A DNA stretch of 64,000 bases from JAAXHV01 sp965207165 (lineage in GTDB: Bacteria > Pseudomonadota > Gammaproteobacteria > Eutrophobiales > Eutrophobiaceae), in the NCBI GenBank assembly GCA_965207165.1, contig OZ242265.1, positions 4,092,001 through 4,156,000 on the forward strand. Reading direction: 5' to 3'. Below the pieces are notes generated by a model. It saw nothing but the letters and a program-made list of their open reading frames with translations, was not told the origin of the DNA and did no database searches. Made by a program: the position numbers and the translations under genes. Positions 54,684 through 61,749 of the stretch are shown piece after piece. Numbering within the stretch: the first letter of the stretch is position 1; each line of letters opens with the position of its first letter.

Positions 54684-55981
54684 CTTGATCAGATGGTATG
54701 GACACCGCCCTCTCTTTTTCGGCATCGATGTGCCATGATGGAAGTTCTCTATCAACCAACGAGAGGGCAGCATCCATGAAAGATATTAGCGTAGTTGGAC
54801 TGGATTTGGCAAAACAGGTATTTCAGGTACACGGGGTGGATACGACGGGCAGGACGGTGTTGCGGCGCACCCTCAAACGTCGTCAGGTGTTGCCGTTTTT
54901 TGCGCAGCTCTCGCCGTGCCGGATTGGGATAGAGGCCTGCGACGGGATGCACTACTGGTCCCGGCAATTGGGTGCGCTGGGGCACGAGGTACGGGCGATG
55001 GCGCCGGTGTCTGTGAGACCGTACCGCCAGGGTGACAAGACCGACCGCAACGATGCGGCGGCGATCTGTGAAGCGGTACAGCGTCCCCACATGCGGTTTG
55101 TCACGCCTCGCACGCCCGAGCAGCAGGCAGTGTTGCAGTTGCACCGTACCCGGCAGTTGTATATGAAACAGCGGGTGGCGCTGGGCAATCACCTGCGCGG
55201 AGTGTTACAGGAGTTCGGGGTGGTGCTACCGCGCGGGACGGCGGCGTATGGGCAGGTGCGTGAGATTTTGGAGGACGGTGAGAACGGGTTGCCGATGGTG
55301 ATACGGGAGTCGGTCTGGCAGTTGCATGCCGAGTATGACCAGATGCAGCACCGGATTGCCGAGGTGGAGCGGTTGTTGAGGACCTGGCATCAGGAGAATG
55401 CATTCAGTCAACGGCTGGTGGGGGTGCCGGGCATCGGTTGGTTGACGGCGACGCTGCTCAGCGCCGTGGTGGGGGATGGGTCGGCGTTTCGCCATGGTCG
55501 GCAGTTAGCGGCCTACCTGGGTCTGGTGCCGCGTCAGCATTCGTCTGGTGGCCGGGTGCAGTTGTTGGGTATCACTAAGCGCGGGGACGGGTACCTGCGC
55601 AGTTTGCTGGTACATGGCGCCCGGGCGGTGTTGAGTTGGGTACGGCGCCGGCAACAGGCCGGCCAACCGGGGGCACAACCTTGGTTGGAACAGTTGCTGG
55701 CACAGGGCCATATCAACCGGGCTGCTGTGGCCCTCGCCAACAAAACGGCACGTATTGTGTGGGCCATGGCCGTGACCGGGTCCATGTATCGGCCCGCTAC
55801 AGCCACCTGAACCGGTACAGAGAGAGAACAAGATAGCAGACGAAACACACGACAGACTACCGGAACTCATTCATAGGCACAGGAAGAGATTGCGCAAGTG
55901 AGCACAACGATGGCGATACAGGTCAGACCGCAGCGGGCCAAACCCGGGGAACCTCTTGGTATTCGATACCCTTGATCAGAT
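54684..55981 (+). mobile_element. Intact IS110-family element
   Basis: The 11-mer cttgatcagat occurs at 54684-54694 and 55971-55981, bracketing a complete IS110-type transposase gene plus 5' and 3' non-coding sequence. IS110 elements lack long inverted repeats and often carry a structured non-coding region that makes a bridge RNA; here about 80 bases precede and 160 bases follow the gene. A degraded relative lies at 17097-17937. Confidence 0.82.
54776..55810 (+). CDS. IS110-family transposase (DEDD plus catalytic serine)
   Basis: About 344 residues from ATG 54776; an upstream in-frame start at 54698 would lie in the non-coding 5' region. The N-terminal RuvC-like DEDD domain has VVGLDLAKQ (D), RIGIEACDGMHYW (E) and DKTDRNDAAAI (D, D). 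The C-terminal Transposase_20 part has PGIGWLTATLL and RQHSSGGRVQLLGITKRGDGYLR, containing the serine nucleophile. All key residues are present, so it may be active; such enzymes use a bridge RNA to choose targets. Confidence 0.93.
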   Translation: MKDISVVGLDLAKQVFQVHGVDTTGRTVLRRTLKRRQVLPFFAQLSPCRIGIEACDGMHYWSRQLGALGHEVRAMAPVSVRPYRQGDKTDRNDAAAICEAVQRPHMRFVTPRTPEQQAVLQLHRTRQLYMKQRVALGNHLRGVLQEFGVVLPRGTAAYGQVREILEDGENGLPMVIRESVWQLHAEYDQMQHRIAEVERLLRTWHQENAFSQRLVGVPGIGWLTATLLSAVVGDGSAFRHGRQLAAYLGLVPRQHSSGGRVQLLGITKRGDGYLRSLLVHGARAVLSWVRRRQQAGQPGAQPWLEQLLAQGHINRAAVALANKTARIVWAMAVTGSMYRPATAT

Positions 55982-56360
55982 AGGGACCCGCTGGCCATTA
56001 CCATACAGGCCAGGAGAATGATGAACACCAGTAACAGGCCGGATGTAAGACTGCAAGACCTTCTTATCGCATCAACGTGTCACTTGACAATGATGGCGGT
56101 GTCCATGTAAGGGGTTCCTTAACTATATGTCCCAGGATTTCATTGCGAACACCTATGCTTACGCAGGTCTGGGTACCCCTGAAAGTCGCCGTCACAAAAA
56201 AACACATCATGACGACGGTTGCCCCGTTTGCGTTACGCGGTGTGGATAACCGGGTAGAACGGTCCTTGCCGGCCTTGCCATGTGGTTTTACTCCTGTAGT
56301 AGGTATTGTGTCTCCAGAACTACCCTAACAGGTTGCGCAACTGAAGGATGCCCTGAAGGA
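55982..56360. other. Intergenic between IS110 and higBA, no gene seen
   Basis: Short open frames only. It contains a small imperfect repeat (ctgaaggatgccctgaaggatgccctt) just upstream of the higBA promoter. Confidence 0.45.
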
Positions 56361-56365
56361 TGCCC

Positions 56366-56400
56366 TTGACAATATATGCTTTGTAGCGCATATTTAGAAC
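56366..56400 (+). promoter_or_regulatory. higBA-like promoter and operator
   Basis: TTGACA (56366-56371), 17 bases, then CATATT (56389-56394). Inverted arms atatgc (56375-56380) and gcatat (56388-56393) lie across the spacer and -10, as expected for autorepression by the antitoxin. The toxin ATG is at 56401. Confidence 0.6.
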
Positions 56401-56769
56401 ATGAACTGGGAAGTCGGATTTGATCCGGCCTTGGACCTGGAATTCGATGCCCTACCCACTACAGTGCAGGATGAATTGCTTGCGCAGGCGAAGTTGCTGG
56501 AGGCATTTGGGCCGGCGCTGGGCCGCCCAAAGGTGGACACCCTGAATGGGTCGCGCCACGCCAACATGAAGGAGCTTCGCTTTCAGGCTGGTGACGGGGT
56601 GTGGCGAGTCGCTTTTGCCTTTGACCCCCAGAGGAAGGCCATCCTGCTCGTGGCCGGTGATAAATCGGGCGTAAACGAACGACGGTTTTACAGACAGTTG
56701 ATCAAGAGGGCGGATGCAAGGTTCAGCATGCATCTCGACCGGCTGAAAGATGAAAGGAGGACAAGATGA
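56401..56769 (+). CDS. higB: HigB/RelE-like toxin (phage Gp49-like family)
   Basis: 122 residues. The sequence (MNWEVGFDPALDLEFDALPTTVQDEL...LLEAFGPALGRPKVDTLNGSRHANMKELRF...WRVAFAFDPQRKAILLVAGDKSG...FYRQLIKRAD) is a typical Gp49/HigB-like RelE-superfamily toxin: a ribosome-dependent mRNA interferase with the conserved KELRF and RVAFAFDP strands. The following antitoxin gene overlaps by four bases (ATGA at 56766-56769). Toxin-first order is usual for higBA. Confidence 0.9.
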   Translation: MNWEVGFDPALDLEFDALPTTVQDELLAQAKLLEAFGPALGRPKVDTLNGSRHANMKELRFQAGDGVWRVAFAFDPQRKAILLVAGDKSGVNERRFYRQLIKRADARFSMHLDRLKDERRTR

Positions 56770-57176
56770 CGACACTCACCAAAAGACTGGACAAACTCCC
56801 GCCGGCGCGCCGGAAGAAAGTGGAGGAACGCGCCAGGGAGTTGGTTGCCGAGGAAATGTCCCTGCAAGACCTGCGCAAGGCGCGTAAGCAGACGCAGGTA
56901 CGCGTTGCAAAGGAACTCGGGATCAATCAGGAGAACGTATCCCGTATCGAAAAGCGTAGCGACCTGCTGCTCTCAACCCTCAGCGGTTATGTCGAGGCGA
57001 TGGGCGGAAAGTTAAGTCTGGTAGCAGAGTTTCCGGACCGGCCACCGGTGGCGCTCACCGGGATTGCTACGCTTGAGGAGGAGAAGCCGGCGACCAGGAC
57101 GCGTATTCAGGGATCAGGTCGCAGATTGCCCGGTTCAGCCAAAAACACGACGAAAATTACTAAAAACGGGACTTAA
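56766..57176 (+). CDS. higA: XRE-family HigA-like antitoxin with altered C terminus
   Basis: 136 residues. A clear HTH_3 domain sits at about 28-85 (EMSLQDLRKARKQTQVRVAKELGINQENVSRIEKRSDLLLSTLSGYVEAMGGKLSLVAEFPDRPPVAL). The final 30 or so residues (ATRTRIQGSGRRLPGSAKNTTKITKNGT) look unlike the family and run up to the ParA fragment, so the native C terminus seems to have been replaced at a recombination junction near 57110-57170. The DNA-binding and toxin-binding core is intact. Confidence 0.88.
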   Translation: MTTLTKRLDKLPPARRKKVEERARELVAEEMSLQDLRKARKQTQVRVAKELGINQENVSRIEKRSDLLLSTLSGYVEAMGGKLSLVAEFPDRPPVALTGIATLEEEKPATRTRIQGSGRRLPGSAKNTTKITKNGT

Positions 57177-57675
57177 GAGGTTCCTTAATTCGATTAAGCC
57201 TGATCCGAAAGTCCTGGCACAACTTACCGCTAATCATTTCCAAGACAAAGATCTTATCATTATAGATTGTGCACCAACAGAATCGATATTCACCTGTGCT
57301 GCATACCACGCCTCTGGAGATATCCTTGTACCTGTCAAGCCCGAGTATTTTGCGACAATTGGTTTTCCACTACTGAACGAATCGCTGAACGCGTTGAAAA
57401 GTGAAAATAGAGGACACCGGATTGATGTTATCCGTGCTGTCATCAATAACTCAACTTATCACTACAGTGGAAACTGGGGTGGCCCAGAAATAGAGACGGC
57501 TTTAGAAGAAATACGTCAAGAAGCAAGAAGAAGTGAGTGGATGATATTCGAGAAGGACATTCCACTATCTCGTGGCTTCCTTAGAATGACGCAAGGGGTT
57601 CTTACACACCTCGGAGATGCACCCTTATTTGAGAATTTTGCAAGTGAATTATTTAACACACTAAAACTGGAATGA
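57174..57675 (+). pseudogene. parA: ParA-type partition ATPase, C-terminal fragment
   Basis: The frame open to 57675 contains the C-terminal two thirds of a ParA/Soj-like Walker ATPase: HFQDKDLIIIDCAPTESIFTCAAYHASGDILVPVKPEYFATIGFPLLNESLNAL, VIRAVINNSTYH and FEKDIPLSRGFLRMTQGV. The N-terminal deviant Walker A (KGGxGKT) is absent; sequence before KRFLNSIKPDPKVL is out-of-frame antitoxin sequence. It marks a deletion that joined higA to parA, and is a second plasmid-backbone trace besides the repA remnant. Confidence 0.82.
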
Positions 57676-58133
57676 TGATAAAGGCGTTGACATATTATGG
57701 CTGAAACTAAGCTCAAAGATAAACTAAATTCAACGTCGGATTGAGAGAGGGCGGCTGGAGCAGGACGGAAGAGAAGAACTGCGATAGTCCGCCCCGGGAT
57801 GCCGGAAAATGTCACCGCAGTCGGTAAAGCCTGATCGGTTTGAAGATGGTTATTCGATCGATTTTGCAGCTAAGGCGTATGCGGTGCAAACGGCGCGGCC
57901 ATGGCTCGCTGGTCACACGTACGGGGTCGCCGCATTGACGCGGACCGGTTCAGAATCTTGCTGGCCGCGCCCTGCAAGAGCTATCAATCGCTGCCTGTGA
58001 CGTGCCGGAATGCTTCAGGTAACAACAGGGTACGACTGCGCTGTGTAATCTCACACCGGTACGCGTATGAAAAGACCTGTCTGATGGTGCGGCGTACGGC
58101 GAGCAGGTGTCAGTCCACACCGGGCTGTTCGCC
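57676..58133. other. Intergenic up to the CRISPR array; contains a dispersed repeat
   Basis: No gene. It holds copy 2 of the dispersed repeat at 57729-57786. On the array strand (minus) this is the downstream, leader-distal side. Confidence 0.45.
57729..57786 (+). repeat. Dispersed repeat, copy 2 of 2
   Basis: Begins ttcaacgtcggattgagaga and contains ggcggctggagcagga. About 85-90% identical to 33484-33541. Confidence 0.75.
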
Positions 58134-58284
58134 CGGTTCATCCCCACGCGGGTGGGGAACACATGCAACCTGACTACAGGGTAATCGAGCAGTTCGGTTC
58201 ATCCCCACCTCGGTGGGGAACACAGTAATAACCAGTACGCAAATGAATTGGTTTACGGTTCATCCCCACACCGGTGGGGAACGC
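58134..58284 (-). CRISPR. Minimal type I-E CRISPR array: three 29-bp repeats, two 32-bp spacers
   Basis: Repeats lie at 58134-58162, 58195-58223 and 58256-58284, with 32-base spacers at 58163-58194 and 58224-58255. On the plus strand each begins cggttcatccccac and ends ggtggggaac, i.e. on the minus strand GTGTTCCCC...GATGAACCG, the familiar I-E form. The three repeats differ in the loop (gcg, ctc, acc before the second stem half), and the 58256 repeat ends gc instead of ac. A partial repeat (cggttcatt) at 58316 follows a 31-base interval. The array shares the strand of the Cascade operon. Confidence 0.9.
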
Positions 58285-58698
58285 GCCGGCAGCCTGTTGC
58301 CCTGTTCCTTGTAACCGGTTCATTCCTTCTGCACCCGGTACAAACCGGATCGTTTTACCGCTGATTTAAGAGGAACCGGCGGTGAGAATTATACCGGTTA
58401 TCTTACATCAATGAGTAATGTTTGGTTGCGCCCCTGATCCGGAACGTCCCGACCAGGCCACCTGGTCTTGGGAGCTGACTGCCGGGTGGGTGGTGGCGCC
58501 TTCCGGGCGTACAGGCCGGTGGGGCAGTTCATGTGGATGCGCGTGTGGCGCCAGACAATCTGCCGGCGTTGCCCGGTGCGGATAACGCAACCTGTGGGCG
58601 CGTGCGCTCCCCGGTTGTAGTGCGCCCGTGCGGGGACTAATCGTCATGCTGCGAGGGTGGGTGGGGTTGGTTTTATTGCGCAGTCTTCGCAGGTCATG
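58285..58698. other. Region between CRISPR array and cas6e, where cas1-cas2 would be expected
   Basis: Contains the degenerate repeat at 58316, a moderately AT-rich stretch (58350-58425) that could be the leader on the minus strand, and direct repeat copy B. No cas1 or cas2 sequence is recognisable in any frame. Confidence 0.6.
58439..58662 (+). repeat. Direct repeat copy B (about 225 bp)
   Basis: Matches copy A (53839-54236 minus its internal insertion) over ccggaacgtcccgaccaggc to gagggtgggt. It lies immediately downstream of cas6e on the Cascade strand and next to the CRISPR leader side. Confidence 0.85.
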
Positions 58699-59388
58699 TC
58701 AATCAGGACAGCGCCTGATCAGCAGCAGTCCGCAGCCGAACGCCCTGGACTTGCCGATGCCGGTGAACAGGGCGTCTCTGAAGCGTTCGATATCTGCCAC
58801 CGTGAGCATGCCCCGGAAATCCACGCTGCTGTAGCGGACGTGGCGTCGTTGTCTTTTGATGCGGCTGCTGTGTTGCTGGTAGCCGTCCGCCACGACCTGC
58901 CTGGGTTCGAATGAGAAGCCGTTGCGCGCCATGCGTGCGCGCAGCCAGTCGATGCCGCTTTGCTGCACCAGTTGTGGCAGCGGCGGTCGCTCCGCCCGGG
59001 GGAGTTTGCGGTAGTCGGTGCGCCGTTTCGCCTGCATGACGACGTCGTGGCGTTGCTGCTTTCCGCTTGGCGTGGTGACGGTCACGACCGGGTTGGCGCG
59101 CAGCATGAAGGACAGTTGTTGCCCCGTTGCGATCTGCGGGTCGTAGACCTTGGGCGGGTCGATGCGCCACAGACCGGTGGGGTCGGCGGGGATCCGCTTC
59201 GATACCACGTAGTATGTGATGCGCCCGTGGTTATTCACCTGCCGGTACAGGAAATCACGGCTTGCGTCCGGGTCGTCGTCGAACAAGCGCCATAACGCCT
59301 GGTGCTCGCGGTAGGCATCGCTGCACAGTGCGCGCGCCAGGTGTGCGTGATCGGCGTCCGGGTTCAGCGTGATGCGGCTGAAGTACAT
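58699..59388 (-). CDS. cas6e: Cas6e / CasE CRISPR RNA endoribonuclease
   Basis: 229 residues. It has a Cas6e ferredoxin-like double fold with the catalytic-type His in YREHQALWRLF near residue 29 and the C-terminal glycine-rich loop GIGKSRAFGCGLLLIRR. It cuts the pre-crRNA within the repeat hairpin and stays bound to the 3' handle in Cascade. Its start overlaps the cas5e stop (TGATG), indicating coupling. Last gene of the operon; cas1-cas2 do not follow. Confidence 0.93.
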   Translation of the reverse strand: MYFSRITLNPDADHAHLARALCSDAYREHQALWRLFDDDPDASRDFLYRQVNNHGRITYYVVSKRIPADPTGLWRIDPPKVYDPQIATGQQLSFMLRANPVVTVTTPSGKQQRHDVVMQAKRRTDYRKLPRAERPPLPQLVQQSGIDWLRARMARNGFSFEPRQVVADGYQQHSSRIKRQRRHVRYSSVDFRGMLTVADIERFRDALFTGIGKSRAFGCGLLLIRRCPD

Positions 59389-60131
59389 CAGGGCCCACCG
59401 GGTGCGAACTCGGCATGGTAATACTCGGTCCGATCGGTAAACTGCCAGCGCGTGCGGCTTACCACCTGGTCCCGGCGCACATGGCGCATGCTTGATTCCA
59501 TGCCTGTCTCCTGTGTGTTGAGGCCCGCCTGTTCCCAGACATAGGCGACCGGTGCGCCGTTGTCCAGCAGCCCCAGCCAGGGCTGTGCCTTGTCAAGGGG
59601 GTAGCTGTCGAAAGCCTGCTTCAGCGTCACGTCCGGCATCCTCTGCGGGTACAGCGGCAGGGCGGCCGGGCACGACCGGCGTCCCAGGTACAGGCTGAAT
59701 TTGGGCCGCCGCAGGGCATTGTAAAGCGCTTCGAGGGTGTGGGGCACGTCTTTGCCGACGGGCCATACGGCGATCTGGTAGTACGCATCGGTGCGGTAGT
59801 CGCGTTGGGACAGGACGGTATTGAGCTTGAGCCGGTCGGATAACAGTTCCTGTCGGCGGGTGGCATAGGCCGCGTCCCCGCCCGGCACCTGTATCGTGTG
59901 GTAATCGCGCAGCGGCTCGCCGGCGGCCCGGATACAGACGGCCGTCCCATAATTCTTTGCCAGCGCTGCCTGTGCGACATCGTCTGCGCGGGTAATACCC
60001 AGTGCCGCCCCCAGCAGGCCGGTGACGGCCGACTTGGAGGGTTGCCCCTGGCTCGGGCGGTATTCGCCGGTGGCGATATCGCCCCAGGACGCCAGCGCGC
60101 CGTAGAGCTGGAACACCAGAAACTCCGCCAT
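59388..60131 (-). CDS. cas5e: Cas5e / CasD Cascade subunit
   Basis: 247 residues with the RAMP-type start MAEFLVFQLYGALASWGDIATGEYRPSQGQPSKSAVTGLLGAALGI typical of Cas5e, and a C-terminal RRDQVVSRTRWQFTDRTEYYHA segment. It caps the crRNA 5' handle in Cascade and contacts Cas8e and Cas7e. It sits three bases after cas7e and overlaps cas6e. Confidence 0.93.
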   Translation of the reverse strand: MAEFLVFQLYGALASWGDIATGEYRPSQGQPSKSAVTGLLGAALGITRADDVAQAALAKNYGTAVCIRAAGEPLRDYHTIQVPGGDAAYATRRQELLSDRLKLNTVLSQRDYRTDAYYQIAVWPVGKDVPHTLEALYNALRRPKFSLYLGRRSCPAALPLYPQRMPDVTLKQAFDSYPLDKAQPWLGLLDNGAPVAYVWEQAGLNTQETGMESSMRHVRRDQVVSRTRWQFTDRTEYYHAEFAPGGP

Positions 60132-60134
60132 GGA

Positions 60135-61238
60135 CTAGGCCTTAACCGCGCACTCGATGACGGCCTTGAGGCTGCCTTCACCGTCCGCCGCGTTCATGGC
60201 GCAGCGGTCGTCGGCGCAGGCCCCGTACACCGTGTCCATGTTCTCCAGGGTGGTCTGCAGCCGGCTGATGGCGGTAGCCAGCATGTCGCCCCGCGGGATC
60301 GGTCTCAGGAAGGCGGCGGACAGGGCGCGCGGCTGCTGCTCGCCGGTCTCGCACAGGATGTAGGAGGCCCGTGCGCGCGAGGCGAAACTGTTCTGTTTGC
60401 CCGTCGGTGCGACGGTGGCCGCGCATTCGATCAGCGCGCCCAGGGTCTTGTCGGCCAGCTTCCTGTTGCCGGACAGGTTGCCGATCAGCAGTTCCTTGTC
60501 GATACAGAGGTACAGGTAAAACAGCCCGGCGGCAAATTCGGTTTCGCCCAGGTGCGCGGCGCCGGCGCCGTCCTCGGCGCGGTTCAGATCGTCCACCGCG
60601 GTGAAGAAATCGTCCTCGACCGTGACCGCGTGGACGCTGATGGCGTGGGCCACCTGTGCCGCGGCGTCGGTATTGTACCTGGGGCTGGACGCCAGCATGC
60701 GTCCGAACAGGGCGATGTCCGCGGCGCTGTGCTGCCTGCGCAGCAGCGCCAGTTCGTCGCCCTCGGGCTTGGTTTTTCGTTTCGCCAGCGCGTCGGTAAG
60801 GGTTTCGATCAGCAGTTGTTCCTCCGGACTGAAATGCGCCAGTTGTTCAATCTCCGTCTCGATGAGTTCCGTCTCCATACGTTGCTTCTCGTCCAGCGCC
60901 TTGAGTTCCTTCTTTTCGGCCTCGGGCAGCGTCTTGAGCTTGCCGAACTGCGCCGCGATCAGTTTGGCCCAGGCGATGGCGTCTTTCTGTTTGACGCCCT
61001 GCTCATACAGCCGGTTGAACACGGTGACGCCCATTTCCTTGGTGCGGGTGCCGATGTGTCCCGCCAGCGCGCGCTCGAACACCTCCGAGGTGCGCCAGGC
61101 CCGTTTCAGGCTCTGGGATGAGATGCGCAGGCGCGGCTCGCCGCCCATCATGGCGGTCTTGGGCCGGCCCAGATCGTCGCGATTCAGGTTGGCCGGGGGG
61201 TAGGACGTGAGCAGGTGCAATTGGACAAAACGGCTCAT
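60135..61238 (-). CDS. cas7e: Cas7e / CasC Cascade backbone subunit
   Basis: About 367 residues from ATG 61238, chosen for the aggagaa ribosome site; upstream in-frame codons overlap the cse2 end. The N terminus MSRFVQLHLLTSYPPANLNRDDLGRPKTAMMGGEPRLRISSQSLKRAWRTS is diagnostic of Cas7e, six copies of which coat the crRNA spacer. An acidic, charged insertion (about 90-165: KEMGVTVFNRLYEQGVKQKDAIAWAKLIAAQFGKL...EKKELKAL) corresponds to the helical thumb region. Confidence 0.93.
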   Translation of the reverse strand: MSRFVQLHLLTSYPPANLNRDDLGRPKTAMMGGEPRLRISSQSLKRAWRTSEVFERALAGHIGTRTKEMGVTVFNRLYEQGVKQKDAIAWAKLIAAQFGKLKTLPEAEKKELKALDEKQRMETELIETEIEQLAHFSPEEQLLIETLTDALAKRKTKPEGDELALLRRQHSAADIALFGRMLASSPRYNTDAAAQVAHAISVHAVTVEDDFFTAVDDLNRAEDGAGAAHLGETEFAAGLFYLYLCIDKELLIGNLSGNRKLADKTLGALIECAATVAPTGKQNSFASRARASYILCETGEQQPRALSAAFLRPIPRGDMLATAISRLQTTLENMDTVYGACADDRCAMNAADGEGSLKAVIECAVKA

Positions 61239-61251
61239 AGGGTTCTCCTGA

Positions 61252-61749
61252 TCAGGCGGGTTGGCCGGGCGCCTTGCCCGGGGTATGGGGGAAATAGGCA
61301 AACGCCCAGTCCCGTTTGGTCCGGTTGCCCCAGTAATAGACCGAGTTGGCCAGATCGTGCAGGTTCGCCCGGTGATTGAGCATGCGCAGGATGCGGATCA
61401 GGGCAACGTACAGCTCGCGCCGGTCTTTTTGCAGCAGCCGGCGGAAGCGCAGTTCGCTGACCGCGGGCGGGTTGCCCGCCATCTGCCGTGCGAGGCGCTC
61501 GCCCGTGGTGGTGCGCACATGCGCCAGTAACCCCAACACCGCGGCCAGGCGGTACTCCCAATGCTCTTCGTGGCGGAAGAACGGCCTGAAGCGCTGGCAG
61601 GTGCGCTGAAATACCGGCAGCAGAATGATCTCATCGACGCTTCTTGCCCGGCGCAACTGCGCGCGAATCCCGCGCTGTTTGTGGATGTCGACCCAGCAGT
61701 CATTGAGCAGTTCGCCGGCCGGTTGATCGGCGTCAAACTTGCCCGTCAT
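61252..61749 (-). CDS. cse2: Cse2 / CasB small subunit
   Basis: 165 residues, alpha-helical and basic (HEEHWEYRLAAVLGLLAHVRTTTGERLARQMAGN...VSELRFRRLLQKDRRELYVALIRILRMLNHRANLHDLANSVYYWG). The pattern is typical for the Cse2 subunit that lines the Cascade belly and stabilises the R-loop. Its ATG overlaps the cas8e stop by four bases. Confidence 0.92.
   Translation of the reverse strand: MTGKFDADQPAGELLNDCWVDIHKQRGIRAQLRRARSVDEIILLPVFQRTCQRFRPFFRHEEHWEYRLAAVLGLLAHVRTTTGERLARQMAGNPPAVSELRFRRLLQKDRRELYVALIRILRMLNHRANLHDLANSVYYWGNRTKRDWAFAYFPHTPGKAPGQPA

Noticed and set aside
59898..61121. A 407-codon plus-strand open frame opposite cas5e/cas7e
   Set aside because: GC-driven shadow of clearly coding minus-strand Cas genes; low-complexity product with no domain.
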